From Roseovarius sp. MMSF_3359 (GTDB taxonomy: Bacteria > Pseudomonadota > Alphaproteobacteria > Rhodobacterales > Rhodobacteraceae), in the NCBI RefSeq assembly GCF_030733385.1, contig NZ_JASHJC010000008.1:157914-221913 (forward strand): a stretch of DNA of 64,000 nt. The letters run 5' to 3'. Under the pieces are notes generated by a model, which searched no databases, was not told where the DNA came from, and saw nothing but the letters and a program-made list of their open reading frames with translations. Position numbers and translations under genes: made by a program. Positions 7,757 to 16,262 of the stretch are shown in pieces. Every line of letters begins with the position of its first letter. Position 1 is the stretch's first letter.

Positions 7757-10359
7757 GCCGGCACTCCTTCCTTGTTCATGCGGCCACGCTGCAGCATCGC
7801 GATCAGACCGAGCACGATCAGCGCCGGGATAAAGACCAGCTCCTTGGGCATCTGGTTTGCAGGGGCCTTGACCTGGCTGATAACAACCGGGTCATCGCCA
7901 TAGAAATCATAGCCTTGCATCGTGTCCGAGAAGGGCGAACCAAAGAGCGGTTCTTCCATTTTCACGACGCCATCCTCTTCGAGCAGCATGACACCAAGCG
8001 CCTCAAGCCGTTCCGCTCCGGTCCCGTCGGCTTCGGGCGCGAACACCAGGGTGGTGTCCTTGGGCTCGCCGGTGTCGAAATCTGGGCCGGTGACGATGAC
8101 ACGCAATTCATCGCCCACTGCCGCGTTCCCAAGGGCCTGCTCCAGACCCGCGGGTTCGATCATCTCGAACGGCGGTTGCAGCCTGTCCATGATGAAGTCC
8201 GGCCGGAAGAGCGCAAAGGCCACCGCGATCAGGATCACGCTTTCATAGATCCGGCTGTGGGTCAGGAAAAAGCCCATCGTGCCGGCGGTGAAGACAAGAA
8301 TGGCAATGGTGGCGGATATCGCAACCAATATGCCTTGCATCATCGTCACATCAATTAGCAGAAGATCGGTGTTGAAGATGAACACAAACGGCAGCGCCAC
8401 GGTACGCAGGCTATAGAAGAACGCCACGAAACCCGTCTTGATCGCGTCCCCGCCGGAAACGGCGGCGGCCGCGAAACTGGCCAGGCCCACAGGTGGCGTC
8501 ACATCCGCCATGATCCCGAAGTAGAAGACGAAGAGGTGTACCGCGATCAGCGGCACGATGAGGCCCGATTGCGCGCCCAGTTCGACAACGACACCGGCCA
8601 TCAGCGAGCTAACCACGATGTAGTTCGCCGTGGTTGGCAGACCCATCCCGAGGATCAGGCTGAGTAGGCCCACCATGACCAGCATCAGGATGAGGTTACC
8701 GCCCGAGAGGAACTCCACCAGGTCGGCCATCACCTGCCCCACACCGGTCAGCGTCACGGTGCCCACGATCACACCCGCCGTCGCCGTGGCGAGACCGATG
8801 CCGATCATGTTGCGCGCGCCGTCGACGAGGCCCTGGATCAAGTCCATGACGCCGAAGCGGAACGCACCGCCCATGTCACCCTCGCCGCGGAACATCGCCT
8901 TGAGCGGGCGTTGGGTCAGCAGGATGACGAAGAGCAGCGACGAGGCCCAGAAGGCGCTGAGGCCGGGAGATTTCTGCTCGATCATCAGGAAGTAGACCAG
9001 AACGATGATCGGCAGCAGGAAGTAGAGACCGGATTTGTAGATCTCACCAACCACCGGCAGCTTGACCTCTTCGGCATTGGGGTCATCGGGCTCAAGATCC
9101 GGCACCGATGCGGCCAGCTTCAGAAGCAGCAGGTAGACCACGAAGATCAGTGCCGAGAGGATCAGGCCAGATGATGGCAACGCCGAGGTGATCCAGCGGA
9201 CCGGGTATTGCACCCCGTAGCACAGAAGCGCGAAGCCCACGAAGAATGCCGCCATCCCGCCGATGGTACGGCCCATCGAGACGACGCGGTCGCCCAGGGT
9301 CGGCATGTTGTTCTTCACCGCTTCGAGGTGAACGATGTAAACCAGCGCGATGTAAGAGATCGCGGCAGGCAGGAAGGCGTGGGTGATGACCTCGACATAG
9401 GAGATGCCCACATATTCCACCATCAGGAAGGCCGCAGCGCCCATCACCGGTGGCATGATCTGCCCGTTGACCGAGCTTGCCACCTCGACCGCGCCACCCT
9501 TCTCGGACGAGAAGCCCACACGTTTCATGAGCGGGATCGTGAACGTCCCGGTGGTGACCACGTTGGCAATGGACGAGCCCGAGATCAGGCCGGTTGCGGC
9601 CGAGCCGACAACCGCGGCCTTGGCTGGGCCACCACGAAGATGACCAAGCGCGCCAAACGCCATCTTGATGAAGTAATTGCCCGCCCCGGCTTTTTCGAGC
9701 AAAGCGCCGAATAGCACGAAGAGGAAGACGAACTTGGTCGAAACGCCAAGCGCGATGCCGAAGACGCCCTCAGACGTGATCCACATATGGCTCATCGCTT
9801 TTTGCAGGCTGGCCCCTTTCCAGCGGATCACATCGGGGACCCAGGAGGATGAACCGAAGAAGACATAGCCCAGGAAGATCGTCGCGATGATCGCCATGGC
9901 CGGCCCGAGAGCGCGACGCGCCCCTTCGAACAGCAGGATCAGGCCGATCAGGGCCACCCATTTGTCGGTATCGTCGGCCAGGCCGCCATTGTTGACGATC
10001 TTCTCGTAGAAGAAAAACCCATAGAGCGCGATCCCCGCGCCCAGAAGACCCATCACCCAATCCTGTATCGGCACGTAATTGCGGGGGGAGGATTTGAGCG
10101 CCGGGTAGGCCATGAATGCCAGGAAGATGGCGAAGGCCAGGTGAATCTGACGGGAGTTGTTGATGATGTCGCCGGGCAGCACGTAGTTGGCAATCGGCGA
10201 GGCCAGCAGCACCTGGAACAGCGACCAGACAAGCGCCACGATCGCGAGCAGCATGCCGACCGCACCGGCAGGATCGCGGGAGCCCGCGTCACTGGACGAG
10301 ACCAGTTCCTGCAGCTCTTCTTCACTAAGAGGGCCTTTGCCCGACGCGTTCTCGGCCAT
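7753..10359 (-). CDS. TRAP transporter fused permease (DctQ-DctM fusion, TAXI type)
   Basis: This 868-residue polytopic membrane protein starts with a cytoplasmic tail. A small DctQ-like membrane domain follows, then the large DctM-like domain with the family block 'GSAATGLISGSSIANVVTTG' and the sequence VNGQIMPPVMGAAAFLMVEY. A periplasmic insert and final membrane spans make up the C-terminal 200 residues. Fused 4TM/12TM permeases of this size pair with TAXI-type binding proteins, as here. The substrate cannot be read from sequence. ATG 10359 follows GGGAGAG. Its messenger is separated from the binding-protein gene by a strong hairpin. Confidence 0.93.
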   Translation of the reverse strand: MAENASGKGPLSEEELQELVSSSDAGSRDPAGAVGMLLAIVALVWSLFQVLLASPIANYVLPGDIINNSRQIHLAFAIFLAFMAYPALKSSPRNYVPIQDWVMGLLGAGIALYGFFFYEKIVNNGGLADDTDKWVALIGLILLFEGARRALGPAMAIIATIFLGYVFFGSSSWVPDVIRWKGASLQKAMSHMWITSEGVFGIALGVSTKFVFLFVLFGALLEKAGAGNYFIKMAFGALGHLRGGPAKAAVVGSAATGLISGSSIANVVTTGTFTIPLMKRVGFSSEKGGAVEVASSVNGQIMPPVMGAAAFLMVEYVGISYVEVITHAFLPAAISYIALVYIVHLEAVKNNMPTLGDRVVSMGRTIGGMAAFFVGFALLCYGVQYPVRWITSALPSSGLILSALIFVVYLLLLKLAASVPDLEPDDPNAEEVKLPVVGEIYKSGLYFLLPIIVLVYFLMIEQKSPGLSAFWASSLLFVILLTQRPLKAMFRGEGDMGGAFRFGVMDLIQGLVDGARNMIGIGLATATAGVIVGTVTLTGVGQVMADLVEFLSGGNLILMLVMVGLLSLILGMGLPTTANYIVVSSLMAGVVVELGAQSGLIVPLIAVHLFVFYFGIMADVTPPVGLASFAAAAVSGGDAIKTGFVAFFYSLRTVALPFVFIFNTDLLLIDVTMMQGILVAISATIAILVFTAGTMGFFLTHSRIYESVILIAVAFALFRPDFIMDRLQPPFEMIEPAGLEQALGNAAVGDELRVIVTGPDFDTGEPKDTTLVFAPEADGTGAERLEALGVMLLEEDGVVKMEEPLFGSPFSDTMQGYDFYGDDPVVISQVKAPANQMPKELVFIPALIVLGLIAMLQRGRMNKEGVPA

Positions 10360-10421
10360 GATTCACTCTCCCTGATGCCGCGGTTTTTTGGTGCGGCTTA
10401 ATCTTGTTCTGAAATCGAAAT

Positions 10422-10445
10422 GAGGGGGCAGTTGCCTGCCCCCTC
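10422..10445 (-). terminator. Intra-operon stem-loop between TAXI binding protein and TRAP permease
   Basis: GAGGGGGCA (10422-10430) and TGCCCCCTC (10437-10445) form a perfect 9-bp stem with the loop GTTGCC. It starts 15 bp past the binding-protein stop and is followed on the minus strand by an AT-rich stretch (ATTTCGATTTC). It could act as a partial terminator or 3'-end stabiliser that keeps binding protein in excess over permease. Confidence 0.7.
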
Positions 10446-10459
10446 GGATGGTTGGTCGA

Positions 10460-11431
10460 TTATTCGATCCAGCCTTTTTCTTTGTAGTACTTGGCCGCAC
10501 CGGGGTGCAGCGGCGCCGAGAGGCCAGCCGAAGCCATCTCTTCGGGCTTCAGGTTGGCGAAGGCCGGGTGCAGCTTCTTGAAGTCTTCGAAATTGTCGAA
10601 GACCGAGGAAACAACCGCATAGACAGCGTCTTCGCTCACGGCATCCGAGGTCACGAAAGTCGCGCCCACACCGAATGTGGTCGTTTCATTGTCGCTACCG
10701 CGGTACATGCCGCCGGGGATCGTGGCCGTCCGGTAGAACGAGTTGTCGTCGATCAGCTTGTCAATCGCGTCACCGGTCACGTTCACCAGGACCGAGTCAC
10801 AGGCAGTCGATGCTTCCTGGATCGACCCCGACGGGTGACCGACGGTGTAGATCATGGCGTCGATCTGGTTGTCGCAAAGGGCTGCAGACTGTTCTGCCGC
10901 CTTCAGCTCGGATGCCAGGGCGAAATCGTCGATGGTCCAGCCCATCGCCTCCAGGACAACATCCATGGTGCCGCGCTGACCCGAGCCGGGGTTGCCGACG
11001 TTGACACGCTTGCCTTTCAGGTCCTCGAAGCTCGAGATCCCGGCATCGGCGCGGGCCACGACGGTGAAGGGTTCCGGGTGCACGGAAAAGACCGCACGCA
11101 GCCCTTCGAAGGCGCCTTCATCTTCGAACTTCGATGTGCCGTTAAAGGCGTGGTACTGCCAGTCCGACTGGGCGACGCCGAACTCCAACTCACCCTGGCG
11201 GATGGTTTTGATGTTGTAGACCGACCCGCCGGTCGATTCGACCGAGCAGCGGATGCCATGTTCCTTGCGGCCCTTGTTCACTAGGCGGCAGATGGCGCCG
11301 CCGGTCGGATAATACACACCGGTGACACCGCCGGTGCCGATGGTGATGAACTCTTCTGCCATCGCATGCGGTGCGGCGACACTGAGCGACGTGGCCAGAG
11401 CGGCCGCGACGGCGAATTTTCCGTGATACAT
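10460..11431 (-). CDS. TAXI-family TRAP solute-binding protein
   Basis: This 323-residue periplasmic protein has a Sec signal ([18 protein letters not shown], cleavage near residue 25). The characteristic TAXI start of the mature domain follows, '[20 protein letters not shown]', then a SPGSGQ-type block ([12 protein letters not shown]). It captures the substrate for the fused permease downstream. Ligands of TAXI proteins include acidic compounds such as glutamate or 2-oxoglutarate in studied cases, but no ligand is assigned here. ATG 11431 follows GGGAGAG. It is divergent from the histidine kinase, which suggests that the two-component system controls this operon. Confidence 0.93.
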   Translation of the reverse strand: MYHGKFAVAAALATSLSVAAPHAMAEEFITIGTGGVTGVYYPTGGAICRLVNKGRKEHGIRCSVESTGGSVYNIKTIRQGELEFGVAQSDWQYHAFNGTSKFEDEGAFEGLRAVFSVHPEPFTVVARADAGISSFEDLKGKRVNVGNPGSGQRGTMDVVLEAMGWTIDDFALASELKAAEQSAALCDNQIDAMIYTVGHPSGSIQEASTACDSVLVNVTGDAIDKLIDDNSFYRTATIPGGMYRGSDNETTTFGVGATFVTSDAVSEDAVYAVVSSVFDNFEDFKKLHPAFANLKPEEMASAGLSAPLHPGAAKYYKEKGWIE

Positions 11432-11883
11432 TTTTTTGACTCTCCCAATTTTAGTTGCATACTCTCACGCGCCGCGGGAACGATTGACCTCGTCACTCGT
11501 TCTTTGGCGAACTCATACTCGTAAAGAAACGGATACCCCCGGTTCGGGTTCCAAAAGTCTCAGTCATCCATCCGCCTGTCTATGCGCGTTAATACCTATA
11601 GAAAGCAGCAGGCAAAAATAAGAACATCGACAGATTCGCGGGCGGATTCGAAAGCATGGTACACTTTTATCCGTTAAATTCCAAAATCTTGGCGCCGCTT
11701 CCTGCTGTGACGTCGAACGCCGCGCCCCGCTGTTTGGTGGCCCGGGAAAAACCGGGGCGCGTGACCTCCACAGCAGATCGGTCAAGCTGGCTCCGCTCGT
11801 CTCCGGACGTCCCCGCGGCCCTTGTGCCGTCTTGCCCGACAACCCTGCGCAGGGAATGGGATCGCCGTGATGCGTGAGCTGCG
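11432..11883. other. Divergent intergenic region between TRAP operon and two-component system
   Basis: This 452-bp region has no credible gene. The part at 11580-11690 is AT-richer than its surroundings (cctatagaaagcagcaggca and tacacttttatccgttaaat). It must hold the promoters of the TAXI gene (minus) and the kinase gene (plus). I found no clear sigma-54 motif and no long dyad. Confidence 0.4.
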
Positions 11884-13824
11884 ATGAAGTTTTCGCTCGG
11901 GTCCGTTCTGGCAATCAGCCTTGCTGGTCTGCAGTTCCTGGCCATCACGATCGTGGTGTCCACGACCTATGTCACGTCGGAAAAAGCGATGCTGGAGCTG
12001 GCGCGGCTCCGGCTGGCCGAGGCCGGCAAGAATGCAAGCCAGCACTCCCAGAGTTTCCTGAAGCCCGCCCGCGAAACCGCCGAACTGGTCAGCCGTGTGT
12101 TCGAAAGCAGTGTCCTTGATGTGGAGGACGCGGCCGAGGTCGAAAAGTTCCTGTTCCAGAGCCTGCAGGCGGATCAACACCTCTCGGGGCTCTATTTCGG
12201 CGATGAGGCCGGGAATTTCATCTATGTCATGCGCAGCAGCGGCCCTGGCCCCTTCCGCACCAAGATCATTGACGTCGCCGAGGACGGCAGAACGACGCAG
12301 CTTATCTGGCGCACCGCGGATTTTTCCGTGGTCGAGCAGCGGTACGACCCCGAAGACCGTTTCGATGCGCGCCAACGGCCTTGGTATGAAAGCGCCACCA
12401 AGGAACGGCAGAGCATCTGGACCGCGCCCTATATCTTCTTTTCGTCGCAACAGCCCGGCATCACCGCGGCAACACCGGTGTCCTACCCGGACGGGCGCCT
12501 CAGGGGCGTTATCGGCGTCGATATCGAAATCGCCGCGATTTCCGAGTTTCTGGCAAATCTCGGCATCAGCGAGAACAGCTCGGCGCTGATCCTGAACGAG
12601 AATGGCGATGTGATCGCCTATCCGACATTCGAACAGACAGCGGCAGATGGTGCGCTTGATTTCGACAGCATTGCGAGTTTCGACGATCCCGTGGCCCGGG
12701 CCGCCTTTGCGGAGCTTGCGGCGAATGGCGGCATCACGGTCACGCGCGAAACCCTTTCGGAGTTCGAATACCGGAAAAACACCTATGTTTCGCTGGTCAA
12801 ACCTGTGCTGGGCAAGGACGTGCCGTGGACCATCGCGATTTATGCACCACAGAATGACTTTATCCAGACGATCAAGGATAACCGCCGGCGCAACGTCTGG
12901 ATCGCCGCCGCGGTGTCGATTGTCACTGCCTGCCTGGGCCTCCTACTGGCCGAACTGATCCTGCGCCCGGTGCGGGCCTTTGCGGTCAGGACCGCGCTCG
13001 TCTCCCAGGGCGAGGCGCTGGCCTCCCAACCCCTGCCCGGCACCTACCGCGAGTTGGAGCGCGCCAACAAGACCCTGATCGACGAGATCGCGCAACGCCG
13101 CGAGGCGGATGCCAAGATTCTCCAGTTGAACCGCGATCTGTCGCATTTCTCGCGGCTTGACCTCATGGGTCAGATGGCCACCGGCCTTGCCCATGAACTC
13201 AGCCAGCCGCTCACCGCGATCTCGCAGAACGTCGATGCGGCCATCACGATGGTCAAAGAAAAACCCGACCCGGATCAGGAGCTGATCGGCATCCTGACGG
13301 AGCTTGACGAACACGCCCATCGCGGCGGCGACATCATCCGTACGCTGCGGGGGTTCATTCGAAAGGACAAGGGCGAAAGCAAGCCATTTGACCTTAACGC
13401 CCTGATTACGCAGACAATCAGCCTTCTGCAGAACGAAGCCACAACCAATGACGTCGATATCCGCTTTGCCCGCCGCACCCTGCCGGAGGTCATCGGGAAC
13501 CGGGTTCAATTGGCGCAGGTTCTGGTCAACCTGGTGCGCAACGCGATCGAGGCCATGGCAGATGCCGACAGCACGCAGAGAACCGTGACGATCCGCGTCG
13601 AGCCGAAAGGCGACCACGCAGAGGTCTCTGTCGAGGATACCGGCCCGGGCGTTTCCCCCGGTATTACCCTTTTCAAACGGTTCGAAACCAGCAAAACGGG
13701 CGGTATGGGCCTCGGCCTGTCGCTCTGCCGGACGATCGTGGAAAACAATGGCGGCAAGCTCTGGTATGATCGAGAAAGCCTTGAAGTTTCCCGATTTTGC
13801 TTCACGATACCGTTTCAGGCATAA
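11884..13824 (+). CDS. Sensor histidine kinase with extracytoplasmic dCache domain
   Basis: This 646-residue kinase has a membrane span at about 8-30 and a periplasmic double-Cache domain (about 35-320) with typical blocks (YFGDEAGNFIYVMR, DARQRPWYESATKE, VIGVDIEIAAIS). A second span lies near 337-360, followed by a dimerisation/phosphoacceptor domain with His437 (GLAHELSQPLTAIS) and a HATPase domain (N box VLVNLVRNAIEAM, G boxes DTGPGV and GGMGLGLSL). The kinase core resembles DctB/FixL-type enzymes. It probably senses a small extracellular ligand, perhaps the substrate of the divergent TRAP system, and phosphorylates the FixJ-type regulator encoded 40 bp downstream. Confidence 0.92.
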   Translation: MKFSLGSVLAISLAGLQFLAITIVVSTTYVTSEKAMLELARLRLAEAGKNASQHSQSFLKPARETAELVSRVFESSVLDVEDAAEVEKFLFQSLQADQHLSGLYFGDEAGNFIYVMRSSGPGPFRTKIIDVAEDGRTTQLIWRTADFSVVEQRYDPEDRFDARQRPWYESATKERQSIWTAPYIFFSSQQPGITAATPVSYPDGRLRGVIGVDIEIAAISEFLANLGISENSSALILNENGDVIAYPTFEQTAADGALDFDSIASFDDPVARAAFAELAANGGITVTRETLSEFEYRKNTYVSLVKPVLGKDVPWTIAIYAPQNDFIQTIKDNRRRNVWIAAAVSIVTACLGLLLAELILRPVRAFAVRTALVSQGEALASQPLPGTYRELERANKTLIDEIAQRREADAKILQLNRDLSHFSRLDLMGQMATGLAHELSQPLTAISQNVDAAITMVKEKPDPDQELIGILTELDEHAHRGGDIIRTLRGFIRKDKGESKPFDLNALITQTISLLQNEATTNDVDIRFARRTLPEVIGNRVQLAQVLVNLVRNAIEAMADADSTQRTVTIRVEPKGDHAEVSVEDTGPGVSPGITLFKRFETSKTGGMGLGLSLCRTIVENNGGKLWYDRESLEVSRFCFTIPFQA

Positions 13825-13864
13825 TCGCCTGCATGAACTTGGGTAATCCATTGGTGAAGAAAAC

Positions 13865-14503
13865 GTGACTTCGGTGACGGACAGGCAATCGACGGTCTTT
13901 CTGGTGGATGATGACGAACGTATTCGCATCAGCTTGTCACGCGCTCTCGGCAAGCGCGGCTTCCAGGTCAGCACATTTGCCTCGGCCGAAGATTTCCTTG
14001 AAGGTTACGATCCGGATCTGCCCGGCTGCCTAGTGCTTGACTACGGCATGCCGGGGTTGAACGGGCTGGAACTGCAGGAACATCTGTCACGCGAACGCAT
14101 CAGCATCCCCATTATCTTCATCTCCGGGCATGGCGGTATCCCGGAATCCGTTCAGGCCATGAAAGGCGGGGCGGTCGATTTCCTCGAAAAACCGTTTCGG
14201 CAGCATGTCCTGGTTGATTGCATCGAACGGTCGTTCAAGAAGGACCTCGAAAGCCGGGCCATTCGCGAAAACACCCGCTCTGCGCGGGAACGCTACGACA
14301 TGCTGACGGCGCGCGAGAAAGAGGTTGCCCGGTTCATGATCGCGAACCCCTCCAACACCTCAAGCAAGGAAATCGGGCGGGAGCTGGATATCAGCCCCCG
14401 AACCGTAGATCACCACCGCGCCCGGATCCTCGAAAAGATGGGCATACGCTCGGTCGCGGAACTGATCGACCTGTCGGTGTCGGCGTCCCTGCCCGAGGAG
14501 TGA
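13865..14503 (+). CDS. FixJ/NodW-type response regulator
   Basis: This 212-residue regulator has an N-terminal receiver (DDDE acidic pocket at 15-18, phospho-acceptor Asp59 in CLVLDYGMPG, IISG-type Ser and the Lys of LEKPF) and a C-terminal LuxR-type helix-turn-helix (LTAREKEVARFM to SSKEIGRELDISPRTVDHHR). The only sensible start is GTG 13865, with a GAAGAAA purine stretch just upstream. The gene follows the kinase by 40 bp and is its presumed partner. Targets are likely to include the divergent TRAP operon. Confidence 0.92.
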   Translation: MTSVTDRQSTVFLVDDDERIRISLSRALGKRGFQVSTFASAEDFLEGYDPDLPGCLVLDYGMPGLNGLELQEHLSRERISIPIIFISGHGGIPESVQAMKGGAVDFLEKPFRQHVLVDCIERSFKKDLESRAIRENTRSARERYDMLTAREKEVARFMIANPSNTSSKEIGRELDISPRTVDHHRARILEKMGIRSVAELIDLSVSASLPEE

Positions 14504-14518
14504 CCGCCGACGCTATCG

Positions 14519-16171
14519 TTACCCTGCACGCGATTGCGGCGCTGCCAACTCAGAGACAAAGACTGTTCTGCCGCGACGCACGGTCCGAGTGACCGCGCAG
14601 CTTTCGAGACTGTCGGCATGATCCAGAGGGTTTGACCGAAGCACGGCGAAATCGGCCAGCTTGCCTTCGCGGATCGACCCGCGCACATCCTCCTGAAACA
14701 CCTGCCAGGCCGCGTCGATCGTCTGCGCCCTGAGTGCAGACATCACCGGCACGCGCTCCTCCTCGCCAAGGATGCGCCCCGATGCGGTGCGCCGGGTCAC
14801 CGCGCAATTGGCCAGGTGCAGGGGCCGCGTGGGCGTGACCGACGCATCGTTATGGATCGTATAGCGCAGCCCATGTTTTTCCGCCGACGCCGCCGGCGAA
14901 ATGCGTTCGGCGCGGTCGGGGCCCAAGAACGTGTCATAATGCCGGTCGCCCCAGAAATGGATATGGGCCGAAAAGAAACTGACCGTCACGCCAAGCTGCA
15001 CCATGCGCGCCATCTGATCGTCGCGGAGCACCTGCCCATGAATGACCGTATGGCGATGATCATGCCGCGGACATTCGGCCAGGGCCGCGTCAATCGCATC
15101 GAGGAACATGTCAGTCCCTGCATCCCCGTTGCAATGGCAATGGATCTGAAAACCCATCCCGTGCAGCTTGCGCACTTCGGCGTTGAGCGTCTCGGCATCG
15201 GTATAGGACATGCCATTGGGCGCCTCCGGGTCGGCGGGCGTGTGATAGGGCGCGGTCAGAAAAGCGGTTTGAAGCTGGAACGCCCCGTCGGTGAACAGTT
15301 TGCGTGGGCCAAGCGTGAAATAGGGTGTTTCCGGCCAACAGATGGCCTCCGGCCCGCGACTGACCGCGGGTTCCAACTCGCCGATTGGCAGCAGGAGGAT
15401 GTCGATACCCGGATCTTCACCCGCCGGGAGGCTGGCAAAGTGCCCGAGCATCTTGCGCGACGCCCAGGCATTCTGCGCAAAAGTCACCCCGTGGGACAGG
15501 TATTCATCACGACACGCCCTGAAGCCGCGCCAGAAACGGTCGCGGTCGATCAGGAAATCGGTGTCACCCAACGCGCCCATGGCCGAGATGCCTTCGATCA
15601 CTCCGGTCAGCGAGCCAATGTCCGGATCACGGCCAAAACGCCCGCCCGGCGGATCAGGCGTATCACGATGCACGCCGTGGATCTTCAGCGTGCAGGAATT
15701 GGCGGTGCCGTTGTGACCCGAGGCGTGGATCACCCACACCGGATGTTCGGTTGAAACCGCGTCCAGTTCCGCCCGCGTCGGCATCCGGCCTTCTGCAATC
15801 GCGGTATTGTCGAAGAGCACGCCCATGACCCACTCCCCCTTGGGTATTTGCGCCGCCTTGTCCCGCAGGCGCGCCAGGGCGGTGGCCATATCCACGCAAT
15901 CGCCCCGCGGTGGCGGCGCCAGATCGACACGAAAAAGCCGGATGAACCCGGGATCCGGGAAATGGCCATGCGGGTCGATAAAGGCGGGGATCATGGTCTG
16001 CCCCCCAAGGTCGATCTCTTCCGCCGTGCCGGTCATCTGCGCACGCAACGCGGTCTCGTCACCCATTGCCAGGATATGCGCGCCCCGGGTCAGCACGGCC
16101 TCGACATCCGGCCGGTCCGCTTCCATCGTCAGGATGGTCCCGTTGAAATAGAGCGTCTGTTGTTCGCCCAT
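14519..16171 (-). CDS. YtcJ-type metal-dependent amidohydrolase
   Basis: This 550-residue amidohydrolase-superfamily enzyme has the beta-strand 1 metal motif HGH (IPAFIDPHGHFPDPG), the family block 'VIHASGHNGTANS', later metal His residues (FQIHCHCNGDAGTD, HTVIHGQVLRDDQM) and the conserved Asp of strand 8 (HNDASVTPTRPL). The YtcJ/NfdA group hydrolyses N-formyl or N-acyl bonds. The substrate is unknown here. It lies downstream of an orphan oligopeptide/amine-type binding protein on the same strand, separated by two stem-loops, so the two may serve one pathway. No signal peptide is seen, so it is cytoplasmic. Confidence 0.88.
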   Translation of the reverse strand: MGEQQTLYFNGTILTMEADRPDVEAVLTRGAHILAMGDETALRAQMTGTAEEIDLGGQTMIPAFIDPHGHFPDPGFIRLFRVDLAPPPRGDCVDMATALARLRDKAAQIPKGEWVMGVLFDNTAIAEGRMPTRAELDAVSTEHPVWVIHASGHNGTANSCTLKIHGVHRDTPDPPGGRFGRDPDIGSLTGVIEGISAMGALGDTDFLIDRDRFWRGFRACRDEYLSHGVTFAQNAWASRKMLGHFASLPAGEDPGIDILLLPIGELEPAVSRGPEAICWPETPYFTLGPRKLFTDGAFQLQTAFLTAPYHTPADPEAPNGMSYTDAETLNAEVRKLHGMGFQIHCHCNGDAGTDMFLDAIDAALAECPRHDHRHTVIHGQVLRDDQMARMVQLGVTVSFFSAHIHFWGDRHYDTFLGPDRAERISPAASAEKHGLRYTIHNDASVTPTRPLHLANCAVTRRTASGRILGEEERVPVMSALRAQTIDAAWQVFQEDVRGSIREGKLADFAVLRSNPLDHADSLESCAVTRTVRRGRTVFVSELAAPQSRAG

Positions 16172-16203
16172 GGCTCACCCCTGTCCAGTTGTTAGGCCAA
16201 CGC

Positions 16204-16233
16204 GCCTTCCGCACCTGGCGGGGTGCGGAAGGC
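16204..16233 (-). terminator. 12-bp perfect stem-loop after the binding-protein gene
   Basis: GCCTTCCGCACC (16204-16215) and GGTGCGGAAGGC (16222-16233) form a perfect 12-bp stem with a 6-nt loop, 24 bp past the stop of the binding-protein gene and before the amidohydrolase start. No T-tract follows, so it looks more like an mRNA-stabilising or attenuating structure than a full terminator. Confidence 0.65.
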
Positions 16234-16236
16234 CTC

Positions 16237-16262
16237 GTGTGATCCGGGAGGAGAGATCACAC
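16237..16262 (-). other. Second stem-loop spanning the stop codon of the binding-protein gene
   Basis: GTGTGATC (16237-16244) pairs with GATCACAC (16255-16262), with a 10-nt loop. The 3' arm covers the TGA stop of the binding-protein gene. Together with the 12-bp stem next to it, this gives two tandem hairpins at the 3' end of this messenger. Confidence 0.5.
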
